From NCBI RefSeq assembly GCF_029626225.1, contig NZ_JARUBP010000001.1:7440001-7504000 (forward strand): 64,000 nucleotides of DNA, read 5' to 3'. Shown in pieces: positions 44,327-53,449 of this stretch. The position numbers and the translations under genes are program-made. A model generated the notes under the pieces. The model was not told the origin of the DNA and did no database searches. It was given only the letters and a program-made list of their open reading frames with translations. Each line of letters begins with the position of its first letter. Position 1 is the first letter of the stretch. This stretch comes from Asanoa sp. WMMD1127 (GTDB taxonomy: Bacteria > Actinomycetota > Actinomycetes > Mycobacteriales > Micromonosporaceae).

Positions 44327-44341
44327 TGGAAGTCATTTTCA
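44327..44341 (-). promoter_or_regulatory. Candidate Zur-like (Fur-family) operator
   Basis: Minus-strand TGAAAATGACTTCCA matches 13 of 15 positions of the actinobacterial Zur box TGAAAATGATTTTCA (consensus from memory) and is preceded by TAT as in the mycobacterial form. It is an AT-rich island in GC-rich DNA, 8-23 nt before the ATPase start codon and 61-75 nt before the divergent membrane protein gene. Confidence 0.4.
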
Positions 44342-44389
44342 ATAAGACCGCAAACAACGGGCGCTTCCTGGGCGTGTCGTCCCGATTGG

Positions 44390-44395
44390 TAGCCT
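44390..44395 (+). promoter_or_regulatory. -10 box of a probable leaderless mRNA for the polytopic protein
   Basis: TAGCCT is followed by 6 nt and the GTG at 44402. Confidence 0.5.
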
Positions 44396-44401
44396 CCGCC
44401 C

Positions 44402-46192
44402 GTGTCGATCGCGTCCCCCGCTCCCCCGGCCGTCGCGCCGGAGAGATCCGCCCGCACCTCGCGCCGGCGGGCCGACCTGCTGGTCACCGGCATCGCCCTG
44501 GTGCTCGCGGTCTGGGTCACCAGCGGGCTGTGGATCGATCCCAACGGCCGGGCGATCAAGGTGAACTCCAGCGACCAGGCCCTGTTCGAGTGGCTGCTGT
44601 CCTACGGCGCGCGGGCCGTCACGCACGGCGAGAACCCGTTCTTCACCCACCTGATCGGCTTCCCCGACGGCGCCAACCTGGCGGTCAACACCTCGATCAC
44701 GGTGTACGCCGTGCTGTTCGCGCCGCTGACCTTCCTGCTCGGCGCCCCGGTCACGTTCGCGGTGATCCTGACGCTCAACCTGGTCGCGACGGCGTACGCC
44801 TGGTTCTGGCTGCTCTCCCGCCACCTGGTCACGTCGCGCCTCGCCGCGGCGACCGGGGCGCTGTTCATCGCGTTCGCGCCGAGCATGGTCTCCCACGCCA
44901 ACGCCCACCTCAACTGGACCGCGGGCTGGCTGGTGCCGATCGTGGTCTGGCGGGTGATCCGGCTCCGCGACGGCCGCTGGCTGCGCGACGGGGCCCTGCT
45001 GGGCGTGCTGGTCGCGGTCGCGTTCTCGATCGCCGCCGAGGGGCTGTTCTTCATCGCGCTGGCCTGCCTGGTGTTCCTCGGCGTGTGGTCGCTGTCGCGG
45101 GCCACCCGGGCCGAGGCGCGGGCCGCGCTGCCGGGCGTGCTGCGCGGCCTGGGTGTCACCGCCGTCGTCGCGTTCGCGCTGCTCGCGTACCCCATCTGGA
45201 TGCATTTCCTGGGTCCGCAGCGGTTCCACGGCACCGGCTTCGACGCGCGGATCCACAGCGAGGACGTGGCCGGGTACTTCGCGTTCCCGCAGCGCTCGCT
45301 GGCCGGTCTCCTGGGTCTCGACACGCGCCTGGCGCCCAACGAGACCGAGGAGAACTCGTTCTTCGGGCTGCCGCTGGTGCTGCTCGTGATCGCCGCGTTC
45401 TGGTATCTCTGGCGGGTCGCCCCACCCGGCCGGCGCGCGACCCTGCGGGCGCTCGGCGTCACCGCGCTGGTCTTCACGGTGCTGTCCTGGGGGCCGGCGG
45501 TCAAGATCTTCAGGAACTACACCGACATCCCCCTGCCGTACGCCCTGCTCAATCCCCTGCCCGTGTTCAACGCGGCGCTGCCGCAGCGGTTGGCGCTGGT
45601 GGTCACGCCGATCGTCGGGCTGCTGCTGGCGCTGTTCGTCGACGCCCGGCCGCGGGGTCGGGTCTGGCCGGCGGCGTTCGCGGTCGCCCTGGTGCCGCTG
45701 CTCCCGGTCAACCTGCTGACGGTGGCCCGGGAGCCGATCCCGGTGTTCATCACGTCGGGCGCGTGGACGTCGGTGGTGCCGCCCGGCGGAGTCATGGCCA
45801 CGGTGCCGTTCACCCTCGACACGGTCCCGGACGGGCAACGCTGGCAGGCGTACGCGTGGACGCACGGGCAGGGCGAGTTCTCCCTGGTGTCGGGCTTCTA
45901 CCTGGGGCCGGGCGGGCCCGACGGGCGGGGGCGGATCGGGCCGGTGCCGCGGTACACCGACGGGACGCTCTACGAGGTCGCGCGGACCGGGGTGGTCCCG
46001 CCGATCGGACCGGCCGAGCAGGCGGCGGCACGGGCGGACCTGGCCCACTGGCGGGTCGACGCGGTGGTCCTGGCCGACCGGATCCACGGCGCGAAGTGGC
46101 CGGTCCAACACGACGCCCTCCTGACGGCCACGCGGCAACTGCTGGGCCCGGGCGAGCGGATCGACGACGTCTGGGTGTGGCGGGTCAACTGA
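44402..46192 (+). CDS. Polytopic membrane protein, GT-C glycosyltransferase-like
   Basis: This 596-residue protein has about ten membrane helices across residues 25-450 and a C-terminal globular part (about 455-596). The first extracytoplasmic loop contains SSDQALFEWLLSYGARAV followed by HGENPFFTHLIGFPDG, typical of bacterial GT-C-fold transferases, which use lipid-linked sugars outside the membrane. A Glu/Asn-rich loop (RLAPNETEENSFFG) lies near residue 312. The acceptor is unknown. The GTG start is supported by the -10 box. It is divergent from the CooC-like ATPase gene. Confidence 0.72.
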   Translation: MSIASPAPPAVAPERSARTSRRRADLLVTGIALVLAVWVTSGLWIDPNGRAIKVNSSDQALFEWLLSYGARAVTHGENPFFTHLIGFPDGANLAVNTSITVYAVLFAPLTFLLGAPVTFAVILTLNLVATAYAWFWLLSRHLVTSRLAAATGALFIAFAPSMVSHANAHLNWTAGWLVPIVVWRVIRLRDGRWLRDGALLGVLVAVAFSIAAEGLFFIALACLVFLGVWSLSRATRAEARAALPGVLRGLGVTAVVAFALLAYPIWMHFLGPQRFHGTGFDARIHSEDVAGYFAFPQRSLAGLLGLDTRLAPNETEENSFFGLPLVLLVIAAFWYLWRVAPPGRRATLRALGVTALVFTVLSWGPAVKIFRNYTDIPLPYALLNPLPVFNAALPQRLALVVTPIVGLLLALFVDARPRGRVWPAAFAVALVPLLPVNLLTVAREPIPVFITSGAWTSVVPPGGVMATVPFTLDTVPDGQRWQAYAWTHGQGEFSLVSGFYLGPGGPDGRGRIGPVPRYTDGTLYEVARTGVVPPIGPAEQAAARADLAHWRVDAVVLADRIHGAKWPVQHDALLTATRQLLGPGERIDDVWVWRVN

Positions 46193-46245
46193 GCCTCGGG
46201 GCATGACGCGGGTCATGTCCGGGGGCCGGCCCGCCGCCTGAGGGC

Positions 46246-46251
46246 TACGCT
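46246..46251 (+). promoter_or_regulatory. -10 box of a probable leaderless lipB mRNA
   Basis: TACGCT is followed by 6 nt and the GTG at 46258. The same hexamer precedes lipA, hinting at shared sigma-factor use. Confidence 0.55.
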
Positions 46252-46257
46252 TCAGGC

Positions 46258-46896
46258 GTGACCAGCGTGCTTCCCAAGCTCGAGTCCCGCCGGCTCGGCA
46301 CGATCGACTACCTGGCGGCCTGGGACGAGCAGCGTCGCCTCCACGACGAGGTGGCCGACGGTGTCACGCCCGACACCGTGCTGCTCCTCGAGCATCCCTT
46401 CGTCTACACCGCCGGCAAGCGGACCGAGCCGTGGGACCGGCCGACCGACGGCAGCCCCGTCATCGACGTCGACCGGGGCGGCAAGATCACCTGGCACGGG
46501 CCCGGTCAGCTGGTCGGCTATCCGATCCTGCGGCTGCCGGCCCCGATCGACGTGGTCGCCTACGTGCGGCGGACCGAGCAGCTGCTCATCGACACCTGCG
46601 CCGAGCTGGGTCTGGCCACCACGCGGATCGAGGGCCGCAGCGGTGTGTGGGTGGCGGAGGACGAGCGTGGGCCGGCCCGCAAGGTCGCCGCGATCGGCAT
46701 CCGGGTCGCCCGGGGCGTCACCCAGCACGGGTTCGCGATCAACGCCGACTGCGACCTGTCCGCCTACGACCACATCGTGGCCTGCGGCATCCGGGACGCC
46801 ACGACGACGTCGCTGACCGCCGAGCTGGGCCGGCAGGTCACCGTCGACGAGGTGTTGCCGATCGTCGAGCGGCGCCTGCCGACCCTGCTGGGCTGA
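46258..46896 (+). CDS. lipB: Lipoyl(octanoyl) transferase
   Basis: LipB moves octanoate from acyl carrier protein to lipoyl domains, the first step of lipoate synthesis. The 212-residue protein has the signature [19 protein letters not shown] (about residues 75-93), the conserved Lys in [10 protein letters not shown] (about 141-150) and the acyl-thioester Cys in [12 protein letters not shown] (about 176). GTG at 46258 follows a TACGCT box. lipA lies downstream but is separated by the minus-strand aspS gene and its leader; in M. tuberculosis lipB and lipA are adjacent. Confidence 0.95.
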   Translation: MTSVLPKLESRRLGTIDYLAAWDEQRRLHDEVADGVTPDTVLLLEHPFVYTAGKRTEPWDRPTDGSPVIDVDRGGKITWHGPGQLVGYPILRLPAPIDVVAYVRRTEQLLIDTCAELGLATTRIEGRSGVWVAEDERGPARKVAAIGIRVARGVTQHGFAINADCDLSAYDHIVACGIRDATTTSLTAELGRQVTVDEVLPIVERRLPTLLG

Positions 46897-46901
46897 GGGC
46901 C

Positions 46902-48161
46902 TTACGGGGTCAGGCGGTGCAGGTCGCGCGGGAACGCGGTGACCTCGCGGACGTTCTGCGCCCCTAGCAGGCGGGCCACGAAGCGCTCCAGGCCGATGGC
47001 GAAGCCGCCGTGCGGCGGCATGCCGTGGCGGAACGCCTCGACGTAGCTCTCGACGCCGGTCAGGTCCCCGTCGAGGGCGCTGACGTAGTCGGCGTACTCG
47101 TGCAGCCGCTGCCCGCCCGTCACCATCTCCAGGCCGCGGAACAGCAGGTCGAACGAGTTGGAGTGGGTCGGCCGGTCCGGCTCGGGATGCGTGTAGAACG
47201 GGCGCTTGCGCATCGGGTAGCCGGTCACGAAGACGAAGTCCGAGCCGTGCTCCCGCTGCGCCCACTCCCCCAGCGCGCGCTCGTGGGCCGGGGCCAGGTC
47301 GGGCTCGTCCGCCGGCGCCCCGGCGATCTCCAGCGCCGTCGTGAAGTGCACGGCGGGGATCTCCTCGGGCACCTCGGGGACGGCGAAGCCCGGCAGCCGC
47401 TCGGCGACCGCCTCGGTCATTCCGGCCACCACGTCGCGGAGCACCGCCATCACGTCGCGGTGGTCCCGGATGAAGCCGAGCTCCACGTCCAGCGAGGTGT
47501 ACTGGGCCAGGTGGCGGGCCGTGTCGTGCGGCTCGGCGCGGAAGACCGGGCCGACCTCGTAGACGCGCTCGAAGACGCCGACCATGAGCTGCTTGTAGAA
47601 CTGCGGGCTCTGGGCCAGGTAGGCGCGCGTACCGAAGTAGTCGAGGCCGAACACGTTGGCGCCACTCTCCGTGGCCGACGCGACGATCTTGGGCGTGAAG
47701 ATCTCGGTGAAGCCGTTGGCGTCCAGAGTCCTTCGGAAGCCCGCCGCGGCGGCGGCCGCCGCCTTGAGCGCCCGGGTGCGGCTGTTGTGCCGCAACGAGG
47801 TCGCCGCGTGGTCGAGCTGCGTGGGCAGAGTCGCCGTGAGCAGCGGACGGAACAGGTCGAACGGCGGGGGTACGGCGGGCGCGGACAGCGTGCGTACCGC
47901 CGGCCCGGTGATCTCCACGCCCAGCGGCGCCGCGCTGTTGGCCGTGGCGGTGCCCGTGACCTCGACGACCGTCTCCTCGGGCAGCTGCTCGAGCAGGGTG
48001 CGCTGGTCGTCGGCGTTGACCACGATCTGCACCAGGCCGCCGCGGTCGCGCAGGATCAGGAAGGCGACCGACTTGAGCAGGCGGCGCCGGTGCACCCAGC
48101 CTTGGACGGTGACCGCGCTGCCGATGTGCTCGGGCAGCTGGTGGGACAGGATGCGTTGCAT
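46902..48161 (-). CDS. aspS: Aspartyl-tRNA synthetase, archaeal type (probably non-discriminating)
   Basis: This 419-residue class II synthetase charges tRNA-Asp and perhaps tRNA-Asn. It has an N-terminal OB domain (about 15-100, [18 protein letters not shown]) and a catalytic domain with motif 2 ([16 protein letters not shown], about 212-227) and motif 3 ([16 protein letters not shown] near the C-terminus). It lacks the bacterial GAD insertion, so it is of the archaeal/eukaryotic AspRS2 type. If it makes Asp-tRNA-Asn, the GatCAB amidotransferase would be needed. ATG at 48161 follows GAGGAGGT. A T-box leader with an Asp codon lies directly upstream. It sits antisense between lipB and lipA. 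Confidence 0.9.
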   Translation of the reverse strand: MQRILSHQLPEHIGSAVTVQGWVHRRRLLKSVAFLILRDRGGLVQIVVNADDQRTLLEQLPEETVVEVTGTATANSAAPLGVEITGPAVRTLSAPAVPPPFDLFRPLLTATLPTQLDHAATSLRHNSRTRALKAAAAAAAGFRRTLDANGFTEIFTPKIVASATESGANVFGLDYFGTRAYLAQSPQFYKQLMVGVFERVYEVGPVFRAEPHDTARHLAQYTSLDVELGFIRDHRDVMAVLRDVVAGMTEAVAERLPGFAVPEVPEEIPAVHFTTALEIAGAPADEPDLAPAHERALGEWAQREHGSDFVFVTGYPMRKRPFYTHPEPDRPTHSNSFDLLFRGLEMVTGGQRLHEYADYVSALDGDLTGVESYVEAFRHGMPPHGGFAIGLERFVARLLGAQNVREVTAFPRDLHRLTP

Positions 48162-48167
48162 GTGGTG

Positions 48168-48385
48168 ACCTCCTCGTTCGTCGCAACGCGATCCCCGGGA
48201 GGTGTGGGCGAGCGGGTTCCTCGCGGTGCCACCACACCTTCGCCCCGGCGGGCTTGCTTGCCGGGGCCTCGTTTGTCGTGCTCGGCTCGGGAGTGTCTTC
48301 GCGACCGGCACCGGGCCACCGTCACAGCGAGTGGTGGCTCTCTCGGCCGGCGTGGTCGGTCGCTACTTGGTTCCGTCACTGCCGT
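48168..48385 (-). ncRNA. T-box riboswitch with Asp (GAC) specifier controlling aspS translation
   Basis: Minus-strand elements in order: AGTA (48367-48364) at the base of stem I, a GAGAGAG loop (48344-48338), stem I closing strands GCGACCG and CGGTCGC, specifier GAC (48297-48295) in CGAAGACA, stem III (48267-48242, 8 bp), and an antiterminator (48239-48200) with an 8-bp A1 helix AGGTGTGG/CCACACCT, a 7-nt bulge TGGCACC and a 5-bp A2 helix GCGAG/CTCGC. TGGC pairs with GCCA, fitting the G73 discriminator of tRNA-Asp. TGTGGTG (48236-48230) can instead pair with CACCACA (48167-48161), between the ribosome site (48175-48168) and the start codon, so control is probably translational. A TAGTCT box (48399-48394) would start the RNA near 48387. 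Confidence 0.85.
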
Positions 48386-48487
48386 TGCGGCTGAGACTAC
48401 CGGAGACCGCCACCGCTTTACGCTGGTGAGGGGCGTCACAGACTGTGAACCGTGTCGCCCTGTATGTGGGACGGATGAACACCGGGA

Positions 48488-48493
48488 TACGCT
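48488..48493 (+). promoter_or_regulatory. -10 box of a probable leaderless lipA mRNA
   Basis: TACGCT is followed by 7 nt and the GTG at 48501. ATGTGG at 48464-48469 is a weak -35 candidate. Confidence 0.55.
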
Positions 48494-48500
48494 CGGATTC

Positions 48501-49433
48501 GTGACGATCGCTCCAGAAGGCCGCCGGCTCCTGCGCATCGAGGCGCGGAACGCCGAGACGCCGATCGAGCGCAAGCCACCGTGGATCAAGGTCAAGGCCA
48601 AGATGGGCCCCGAGTTCACCTCGCTCCACGGTCTGGTGCAGCGCGAAGGCTTGCACACCGTCTGCCAGGAGGCGGGCTGTCCCAACATCTACGAGTGTTG
48701 GGAAGACCGTGAGGCCACCTTCCTGATCGGCGGCGACCAGTGCACCCGGCGGTGCGACTTCTGCCAGATCGACACGGGCAAGCCGGCCGAATTCGACGCC
48801 GACGAGCCGCGCCGCGTCGCGGAGTCGGTGGCCACGATGGGCCTGCGCTACGCGACGGTCACGGGCGTGGCCCGCGACGACCTCCCGGACGGCGGCGCCT
48901 GGCTCTACGCGGAGACGGTCCGCCAGATCCACGCCCTCCAGGAGGGCTGCGGCGTCGAGCTGCTCATCCCGGACTTCAACGGCACCCCTTCTTTGTTGAC
49001 CCAGGTCTTCGAGTCGCACCCCGAGGTGCTCGCCCACAACGTGGAGACGGTCCCGCGCATCTTCAAGCGGATCCGCCCGGGCTTCCGCTACGAGCGGTCG
49101 CTGGACGTCATCACCCAGGCCCGCACCTTCGGCCTGGTGACGAAGTCCAACCTGATCCTCGGCATGGGCGAGGAGCGGTCGGAGGTCTCCCAGGCGCTGC
49201 GCGACCTGCACGCGGCGGGCTGCGAGCTGGTGACGATCACGCAGTACCTGCGCCCGTCGCCACGGCACCACCCGGTCGAGCGCTGGGTCAAGCCGGAGGA
49301 GTTCGTCGAGCTGTCGCAGGAGGCGGAGCAGATCGGCTTCGCGGGCGTCATGAGCGGCCCGCTCGTCCGCTCCTCCTACCGCGCGGGTCGGCTCTACCAG
49401 CAGGCTCTGGACGCGCGTACGCCGGCGGTCTGA
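48501..49433 (+). CDS. lipA: Lipoyl synthase
   Basis: LipA is a radical-SAM enzyme that inserts two sulfur atoms into protein-bound octanoate. The 310-residue protein carries both cluster motifs: the auxiliary cluster in [12 protein letters not shown] (about residues 55-66) and the radical-SAM CTRRCDFC (about 82-89). The C-terminal RSSYRAG provides the Ser ligand of the auxiliary cluster. GTG at 48501 gives a normal family length; the open frame continues far upstream but only as shadow of other features. It shares the intergenic region with the divergent aspS T-box leader. Sulfur and cluster supply may involve the HesB-like protein. Confidence 0.96.
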   Translation: MTIAPEGRRLLRIEARNAETPIERKPPWIKVKAKMGPEFTSLHGLVQREGLHTVCQEAGCPNIYECWEDREATFLIGGDQCTRRCDFCQIDTGKPAEFDADEPRRVAESVATMGLRYATVTGVARDDLPDGGAWLYAETVRQIHALQEGCGVELLIPDFNGTPSLLTQVFESHPEVLAHNVETVPRIFKRIRPGFRYERSLDVITQARTFGLVTKSNLILGMGEERSEVSQALRDLHAAGCELVTITQYLRPSPRHHPVERWVKPEEFVELSQEAEQIGFAGVMSGPLVRSSYRAGRLYQQALDARTPAV

Positions 49434-49437
49434 TCCG

Positions 49438-49758
49438 TCAACGGCCGTGCTCGAAGAGCGCGGTGCGCGCCTCCTTGGTGTCGAGGAGCCGCAGGCCGCG
49501 CTCGGCGCACTTCCGCAGCGACTCGTCGTCGCTGCTCAGCTGACCGACGAGCAGCTCGAAGGCCCGCGGCGAGCGCGCGTGGCCGATCAGCTCCAGCAAC
49601 CAGCAGCGCAGACCGTGGTCGGGCTCGTGCCGGAACTCGTCGACCAGCCGGTCGACGTGCTGCCCGGCCACGGCCCGCAGCCGCTGGAAGCCGTCTTCGG
49701 CCAACTGCGGGTCACGGCGCCGCATCAGCCGCAAAGCCCGCGCGAACTCGTCCGCCAT
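49438..49758 (-). CDS. Small HEAT-repeat protein
   Basis: This 106-residue all-helical protein has about three helical hairpins of HEAT type (GFQRLRAVAGQHVDRLVDEF; WLLELIGHARSPRAFELLVG; SLRKCAERGLRLLDTKEA). Small HEAT proteins mostly mediate protein contacts. The ATG at 49758 lies 6 nt after a TAGCTT box. It is convergent with lipA, with 4 nt between the stops. Function unknown. Confidence 0.75.
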   Translation of the reverse strand: MADEFARALRLMRRRDPQLAEDGFQRLRAVAGQHVDRLVDEFRHEPDHGLRCWLLELIGHARSPRAFELLVGQLSSDDESLRKCAERGLRLLDTKEARTALFEHGR

Positions 49759-49764
49759 CGTCGC

Positions 49765-49770
49765 AAGCTA
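49765..49770 (-). promoter_or_regulatory. -10 box of a probable leaderless HEAT-gene mRNA
   Basis: On the minus strand TAGCTT is followed by 6 nt and the ATG at 49758. Confidence 0.5.
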
Positions 49771-49819
49771 CGCGCGTCCTGGCGCGGACGGAAGTGGTCT
49801 TCTGGCGCCGCCTTCGGCG

Positions 49820-50302
49820 TCAGCTGCCGTCCGTCGTGATGCGGGCCGTCCACCGTGCGACGAGGTCTCCGCCGGTCGTGCGGTGGGCCTTGAGGTGGTC
49901 GAGCCAGGTCGGGCCCAGCTCGGTGAGTTCGACGAGGTTGCCGTCCGGGTCGCGGACGGCGGTGATGCGTGACTCCTCGCCGAACTCCGTCGGCGGATAG
50001 CAGAGGGCGATGCCCTGGTCGGTCAGCCAGGCGACGAGCCGGTCCAGGTCGAAGACCATGAACGCCAGCTGGACCGCGCCGGGCGCGGTCGGCTCGCCGT
50101 CCTCCGCCGGGTGGACGGCGAAGTGGACGTCGCCCAGCTCGCAGGACCAGTGCACCGGGGAGTCGCCGTGCTGCTCCTCGGCCAGCGGCAGGCCGAGGGT
50201 GTCGCGGTAGAAGCCGACCAGCCGCGCCGGGTCGGTCGAGCGCAGGATGATCCCGGACAGGAACCGCAGGCCTTCCGGCCGGGGCGGGACGGGCTCGGAC
50301 AT
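49820..50302 (-). CDS. VOC-family (glyoxalase-fold) protein
   Basis: This 160-residue protein has the paired beta-alpha-beta-beta-beta modules of the vicinal oxygen chelate superfamily: FLSGIILRSTDPARLVGFY, DVHFAVHPAE, VQLAFMVFDLDRLVAWL and a DPDGNLVELTEL strand carrying the typical metal-ligand Glu. A C-terminal tail of about 30 residues follows. Members include glyoxalases, dioxygenases and resistance proteins; the reaction is unknown. It lies 12 nt downstream of the Sel1 gene on the same strand and may share its transcript. Confidence 0.82.
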   Translation of the reverse strand: MSEPVPPRPEGLRFLSGIILRSTDPARLVGFYRDTLGLPLAEEQHGDSPVHWSCELGDVHFAVHPAEDGEPTAPGAVQLAFMVFDLDRLVAWLTDQGIALCYPPTEFGEESRITAVRDPDGNLVELTELGPTWLDHLKAHRTTGGDLVARWTARITTDGS

Positions 50303-50314
50303 CGCGTCTCCTCG

Positions 50315-51262
50315 TCAGTCCCCGGCCGACGGGCCGTACTCGCCGCGGGCCGCGCGCAGGCGGCCGAGGTTGACCAGGGCGTGGTGGTTGCCGGCCGCGG
50401 CGGCGCGCTGGTACCAGTCCTCGGCCGCGGCCACCGCGCCGCGCTCCTCGCACAGGACGCCGAGGCTGAACATGCCGGTCGCGTTGCCGGCGTCGGCGGC
50501 GAGTTGATACCACCGGCCCGCGGACTCCGGGTCGCCGGCGACGCCCGCCAACAGGCCCAGGTGGACGAGGGCGTCGGTCTCACCGGCGTCGGCGGCGCGC
50601 CGCAGCCACTGCTCGGCCTCGGCCCAGTCCTCGCGGTCGGCCAGGAGGCCGGCGAGGTTGACCATCGCGTCGGTGTCGGCGGCGTCGGCCGACCGCCGGT
50701 ACCAGCGCTCGGCACCGGCCAGGTCGCCGCGCATCGTCAGCAGGACGCCCAGGTTGACCATGGCGCCGTGATGGCCACCCTCGGAGGCGCGCTGGTACCA
50801 CTCCTCCGCCTCCGCCAGCTCCCACCGGTCCTGGAGGATCTGGCCGACCGCCGCCATCGCGTCGGTGTCGCCGGCCTCGGCCGCCCGCCGCAACCATGGC
50901 TCCGCACCGACCACGTCTCCGCCCTCCACAAGCGTCCGTCCCGCCACCGCGGCTTCAGCGTGCCGCCCACGGCCCGCGCCGGCCATCGGCGTTCCGGCCG
51001 CTCGCGCCGCCGATCGGACCCGGGTCGGCCGCGGGTCCCGCAGCGCCCGCGCGATCGTCGCGAGCATGCCGCTCTCGCACGGCGTGGACGCACCGATCAA
51101 GGATTCCTCGCGGTCGTACCACTCGACCAACTCGCGGCCCGACCGCGCGGCGATCGACCGGCAGGGCGCGTCGAACGGTCCCGGTCGTCCAGGTGGTCGT
51201 GGCACGCGGAATCCGGCTGGCGCGGCGGCCGCCAATCGGAGAAGACTCCCACCCGCGGCCAT
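50315..51262 (-). CDS. Sel1/TPR-like repeat protein
   Basis: This protein of about 315 residues has an Ala/Arg-rich N-terminal region of about 110 residues, then at least six Sel1-like repeats of about 34-36 residues with the pattern AEEWYQRASEGGHHGAMVNL. Such repeats form solenoids that bind partners. ATG at 51262 is used, but a TACGAT box (51266-51261) overlaps it; if that box is the -10, translation must start further in, for example at GTG 51205. The open frame also extends upstream without similarity. It is divergent from the next gene by 30 nt. Confidence 0.7.
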   Translation of the reverse strand: MAAGGSLLRLAAAAPAGFRVPRPPGRPGPFDAPCRSIAARSGRELVEWYDREESLIGASTPCESGMLATIARALRDPRPTRVRSAARAAGTPMAGAGRGRHAEAAVAGRTLVEGGDVVGAEPWLRRAAEAGDTDAMAAVGQILQDRWELAEAEEWYQRASEGGHHGAMVNLGVLLTMRGDLAGAERWYRRSADAADTDAMVNLAGLLADREDWAEAEQWLRRAADAGETDALVHLGLLAGVAGDPESAGRWYQLAADAGNATGMFSLGVLCEERGAVAAAEDWYQRAAAAGNHHALVNLGRLRAARGEYGPSAGD

Positions 51263-51292
51263 CGTAGGCGAGCCACGCGGGAAGTGCGGGCA

Positions 51293-51748
51293 TTGAGCAA
51301 GACGGTTGCGGTGATCCGGGACGACGACCGCTGGTTCTGGGCCTTCGACGTCAGCCTGGTGATGTTGGCGGTGGAGCTGCTGGGGCTCCTCGACGACGCC
51401 GACCTCGAGTCCCGGCTCCTGGGTCCGGTGCAGGTGCCGGGAACGCTGGGCCTCCATCTCGTCGGCCTGACCGAGCCGCAGCGGGAACGACTCGTCGCGG
51501 CGCTGGCGGAGGCGAGCCGGCGGCTCCGGGCGCGGCCCGCGATCCCGGCCGACGAGGCGATCGGCGAAGCCCGCCGATACGTGGCCGACGTCGGACCGGA
51601 CCTGCTCCGCGGGGCGCCGCACATCGACACCGAACCGGTCGCCGCGGTCGCCGACGCCGTCGTCGCCCTGCTCCGCGACGCGCTGCCACCGCCCCCGCCC
51701 GGGAGAACCGCCTGGCTGTACGGCTGGGAGGACGGTCCACTGCCGTGA
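51293..51748 (+). CDS. Hypothetical protein, 151 residues
   Basis: This frame has the strand-helix character of a real protein: VAVIRDDDRWFWAFDVSLVMLAVELLGLL at the N-terminus is described by its key features, an acidic turn DDD, aromatic WFW and a hydrophobic helix. A middle helix follows (ERLVAALAEASRRLRARP) and the end is Pro-rich with WLYGWEDGPLP. TTG at 51293 or GTG at 51311 is the start; neither has an ideal ribosome site. Function unknown. A 77-bp dispersed repeat begins 9 nt after the stop. Confidence 0.6.
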   Translation: MSKTVAVIRDDDRWFWAFDVSLVMLAVELLGLLDDADLESRLLGPVQVPGTLGLHLVGLTEPQRERLVAALAEASRRLRARPAIPADEAIGEARRYVADVGPDLLRGAPHIDTEPVAAVADAVVALLRDALPPPPPGRTAWLYGWEDGPLP

Positions 51749-51757
51749 GGGTGACCC

Positions 51758-51834
51758 GACGCGGACCTGGCAGCGCAGCGAAGCGGAGCGGTCCCCGGCG
51801 GGAGCGACGGTCGTGCCCCCGACGAACCCGGGAC
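51758..51834. repeat. 77-bp dispersed repeat, copy A
   Basis: This 77-bp segment is the reverse complement of 60724-60800 with only three differences. It lies between a hypothetical gene and the glnA terminator. It starts GACGCGGACCTGG and contains AGCGAAGCGGAGCGG and the segment CGGCGGGAGCGACGG. Confidence 0.85.
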
Positions 51835-51858
51835 AGCGCCTGGCCCTTGAACAGCGAA

Positions 51859-51885
51859 AAGGCCCGGCGACAGCCGCCGGGCCTT
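51859..51885 (-). terminator. Terminator after glnA
   Basis: An 11-bp perfect stem (AAGGCCCGGCG with CGCCGGGCCTT) with a 5-nt loop lies 16 nt past the glnA stop, and TTTTCG follows on the minus strand. Confidence 0.82.
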
Positions 51886-51900
51886 CCGCAGAAACAACGA

Positions 51901-53325
<1,425 letters not shown>

Positions 53326-53395
53326 CACGTCCTCCTGGCACGTCGCTCTCAAGCGGCCCGTCTTCGGCCGTCTGTCTTCGGCAAGGCTGGCAGCG

Positions 53396-53401
53396 ACGGT
53401 A
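53396..53401 (-). promoter_or_regulatory. Candidate -10 box of the glnA promoter
   Basis: On the minus strand TACCGT (TANNNT) lies 10 nt downstream of the last GlnR half-site, the arrangement expected for activation by GlnR. Confidence 0.5.
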
Positions 53402-53411
53402 TGGCGGAGCC

Positions 53412-53449
53412 GTTGCCCGAGCGTGTCGCAAAAGTTTCTGCCGTGTTAC
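53412..53449 (-). promoter_or_regulatory. GlnR operator upstream of glnA
   Basis: Four half-sites on the minus strand are each spaced by exactly 6 nt: GTAAC (53449-53445), GAAAC (53438-53434), GACAC (53427-53423) and GCAAC (53416-53412). The first pair matches the GTnAC-n6-GAAAC consensus of actinobacterial GlnR perfectly, and the second pair is a weaker version. GlnR is the global nitrogen regulator of actinomycetes. Confidence 0.85.
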
